Positions 61,829 to 64,000 of a DNA stretch of 64,000 nucleotides are shown piece by piece; the first letter of the stretch is position 1; every line of letters starts with the position of its first letter. The notes under the pieces were generated by a model. It did no database searches. It had not been told where the DNA came from and saw only the letters and a list, made by a program, of their open reading frames with translations. The DNA comes from Brachyhypopomus gauderio (Eukaryota; Chordata; Actinopteri; Gymnotiformes; Hypopomidae): positions 24,927,601 to 24,991,600 of the forward strand of contig NC_135218.1 of NCBI RefSeq assembly GCF_052324685.1. Reading direction: 5' to 3'. The position numbers and the translations under genes were made by a program.

Positions 61829-63175
61829 TCAAATGCTATATAAAGTACTTTTTGTCTCTTGCAAAGTATTCAAACTTTGCTTTGCCGCCATCGTTGCATT
61901 AATAAGCCATAAAGCGAGTGGAACTGCTATACATACACCAATGATAATTCCCACACCTGCCCCCAGTACTCCAAATGCAGACCCAGTCACCGAGCCAATC
62001 AGGGCACCAATGACTGCAGCCAACATTATTACTGCTGCTGGTTTGCTCTCAAGCAAGTGATTTACAAGTGTTGGCATCTCCTGTTGATGTGTGCTCTTGG
62101 GAGCCTCAGGACTCCTTGTCTTGTCATCTTCATTCACTGTAAACAAAAATATCAAAATAAGAAGATTTTAACCATGAAAACCACTGAATTGTTGCCCAGT
62201 AAAAAAGAACCAAACATTTTACGTTACATGAACTGGTATCCATTTGTACTTACTGCTAGGAGGATTTCCCTCCAAACTTCCACGTCTTTTCCTAAGCTCG
62301 GTCTCCTTCACTGTCTGATTTTCACATGAACTGATTCTTTTTCGAAACTCTAGTTTCAGCTGTTCCTCTCTCTGCTCATACAATCTTTTAAGCTCTGAGA
62401 CATCAGGTGGAATTTGACTCTGGAACAAGTCATAATAAATCTGTGGCAAGAAAATATCACCGCAGTTTTCATTCACCATTTTCTCTATTTCCTGGAGGAG
62501 CCCCTGGCTCTGGGATTCATGGTCTGCACTCCTTAAGACATAATGCCTGCTGCCACATTTCTCCAGTAGTTTATTTGCTTTCTGTATGTGTTCTGCGATT
62601 GTGGCTTCCTCCATTTCCCCATCACAATTAAACAACACAATACTGTGTCTCCAGACCCTCTTGGAGAGCAGCTCCATGCACCGACTTGCTGTTTTGAGTT
62701 CTTTCATGGAAGGAGTATCAGTGTGGTTTTCTATGGGTAATACCAAAATCACAGCATGGGGTCCTGGAGAACACATGGTGACGCTTCTGATGATTTCGTT
62801 TTTAATTCTATCTGATGTGCGTTCTATGGAGAGCGGAGCCCATCCTGGCGTGTCCACCACACTGATCCTCCTTCCTGCAACTACTCCCTCACGTAAAATG
62901 CACATTCCACTCTCCCCCTTAGACTCCTTGGCTCCAAGGAGGACTCTGGCCACTTTGCTCTTCCCAGCTCCAACTTTCCCCAGGAGCACCATCCTGTATT
63001 CTGGTAGAAGAGGGGGGTCTCCTTCAGATAAACAAAAACAACATGGTCTGTGAATACTGCACAATCAGCACAGCACACTGAGTAGTCATATATTTTGACA
63101 TCATTCTGTGACAGTAAGAAAAATAGTTTGAAAATACATCCAACCTGGAGCTGTGGGTGACAATTTGCTTGCCAT
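61829..63175 (-). CDS. GIMAP-family (AIG1-type) GTPase with C-terminal membrane segment
   Basis: Immune-associated GTPases act on intracellular membranes in lymphoid and other cells; the family is greatly expanded in fish. Exons in transcript order: 63175-63145, 63021-62254, 62136-61829. They join in frame to 368 codons plus stop. Start MASKLSPTAPG; G1 loop GKVGAGKS near residue 25; G3 DTPGW; the IRSV and CSPGPHAVILVLP segments typical of AIG1 domains. At the G4 position the sequence is LFNCDG rather than a usual (T/R)KxD-type motif, so nucleotide specificity is unclear. A charged region with likely coiled coil (YEQREEQLKLEFRKR) follows. Exon 3 encodes a 40-residue Gly/Ala/Ile-rich hydrophobic segment (about residues 305-345) with glycine-zipper spacing. 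Borders: GTAAGT donor at 62253; acceptors ending CTGAAG and TTTACAG. The TE cluster ends about 0.7 kb beyond its 3' end. Confidence 0.9.
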
Positions 63176-64000
63176 GGCCGTGTTGTTAAAACAGTTTAGG
63201 ATTATGTGACCACCAGATGATTTTCACCTCAGTTTTGAAATCTTATTAAGAAACTGGAAAAAGTGAAAGCATGTCTGAACATGGAAGCATAACAAAGCAG
63301 ATGGTACAACCGTGGTACTTTAACCTGCAACCGATCTAGATGTATTACATGTACATTTATTAATACAAACTCTGACTGGTACATAAGGATCAGTTATCAT
63401 CATCCATACATCCTCACACACCACAACAGGAGTTGTCTACTGTATTAATTGCAAGAGATGTAATCAACTTTATACTGAAGAAACCAAGAACATACTTGCT
63501 GATCGGTTTGTTGAACACATTTAGACCATCAGGATTAAGCACATGCTATTTCAAGTGGCAAGCCATTTTAATACTAATGTAGAGGAGACCGGGGATGGTT
63601 GTAACACTTTTTGCTTCAGCACCTGTAACTCACTGAGTTTTTTAGCTAGACTTCTCAAACTTTTATAAAAACTACACCCATTTGTTTAGTACAAATGGCA
63701 CCAATTCAAACTTCAATTGAAATATCACAGCCGTCGTGAGTTGATGTCAAATACAAGGTGTTCCCTTGTCACAACCTACCCCACTAGCGAGGTAGGTTGT
63801 AACACATGCTGGGGTAAGTTGTAACAATTAGACAAAAGAAGCAAAAACAGAGGCCACACCATGCAAAATGCTTCAAAAATGTATTTTTAAAATAAAATAA
63901 CAATCCAGAACAATGTATCTCTCTCTGTGACTGACCATAACTCATATTCACTTTCTGTTTTACTCAGAAGTGTGTGTGTGTGGGTGTGTAAATTAGTGTA
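63176..64000. other. Upstream flank of the GIMAP-like gene; no gene seen
   Basis: AT-rich. GTTGTAACAC-type motifs recur in direct and inverted orientation at about 63598-63830, suggesting a fragment of a dispersed repeat. A short (GT)n lies at the end of the window (about 63972-63987). No ORF or promoter motif could be supported. Confidence 0.4.

Overview
This window is nuclear DNA from a vertebrate, almost certainly a ray-finned (teleost) fish. Genes are split by short introns with GT-AG borders, (CA/TG)n and (GA/CT)n tracts are dense, fish-type DNA transposons are abundant, and the proteins read as orthologues of vertebrate chromatin, RNA-regulation and GTPase families. No prokaryotic features were seen.

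Layout. (1) 1-16.6 kb, minus strand: smarca4 (BRG1, the SWI/SNF ATPase). 28 coding exons can be read, from the initiator ATG at 16637 to the start of the bromodomain at 111; the 3' end lies outside the window. One intron (6073-9503) is almost entirely a 32-bp minisatellite. (2) 18.4-20.3 kb, plus strand: a three-exon, 379-codon C2H2 zinc-finger gene with nine fingers, head-to-head with smarca4. (3) 23.2-35.9 kb, plus strand: marf1 (NYN RNase-like domain, two RRMs, a LOTUS/OST-HTH series). The 25 coding exons assembled here sum to 1797 codons plus stop. (4) 40.8-48.9 kb, minus strand: bmerb1 (C16orf45), six coding exons, 216 codons plus stop, tail-to-tail with marf1. These two genes are also neighbours on human 16p13.11. 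(5) 49-61 kb: gene-poor DNA holding a nest of DNA transposons. Several have intact target-site duplications, and one encodes a THAP-domain protein. (6) 61.8-63.2 kb, minus strand: a GIMAP-family (AIG1) GTPase gene, three coding exons, 368 codons plus stop, with a C-terminal glycine-rich membrane segment.

The genes do not form one pathway; this is ordinary vertebrate linkage. The most unusual structure is in smarca4. The 32-bp unit, repeated about 105 times, is a copy of the exon end and its 5' splice site, so one intron carries roughly a hundred tandem decoy donors. A weaker form of the same pattern (tandem repeats starting at or just after a donor) recurs at 12.5-12.7, 5.4-5.5, 0-0.1 and 42.8-42.9 kb. 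In marf1 several acceptors use (TG)n in place of a pyrimidine tract. The second notable structure is the nested transposon stack at 50.4-61.1 kb.

Exon borders were set by eye from GT/AG sites, reading frame and family resemblance. The agreement of reading frames across all joins (each complete CDS sums to a multiple of three) is the main internal check.
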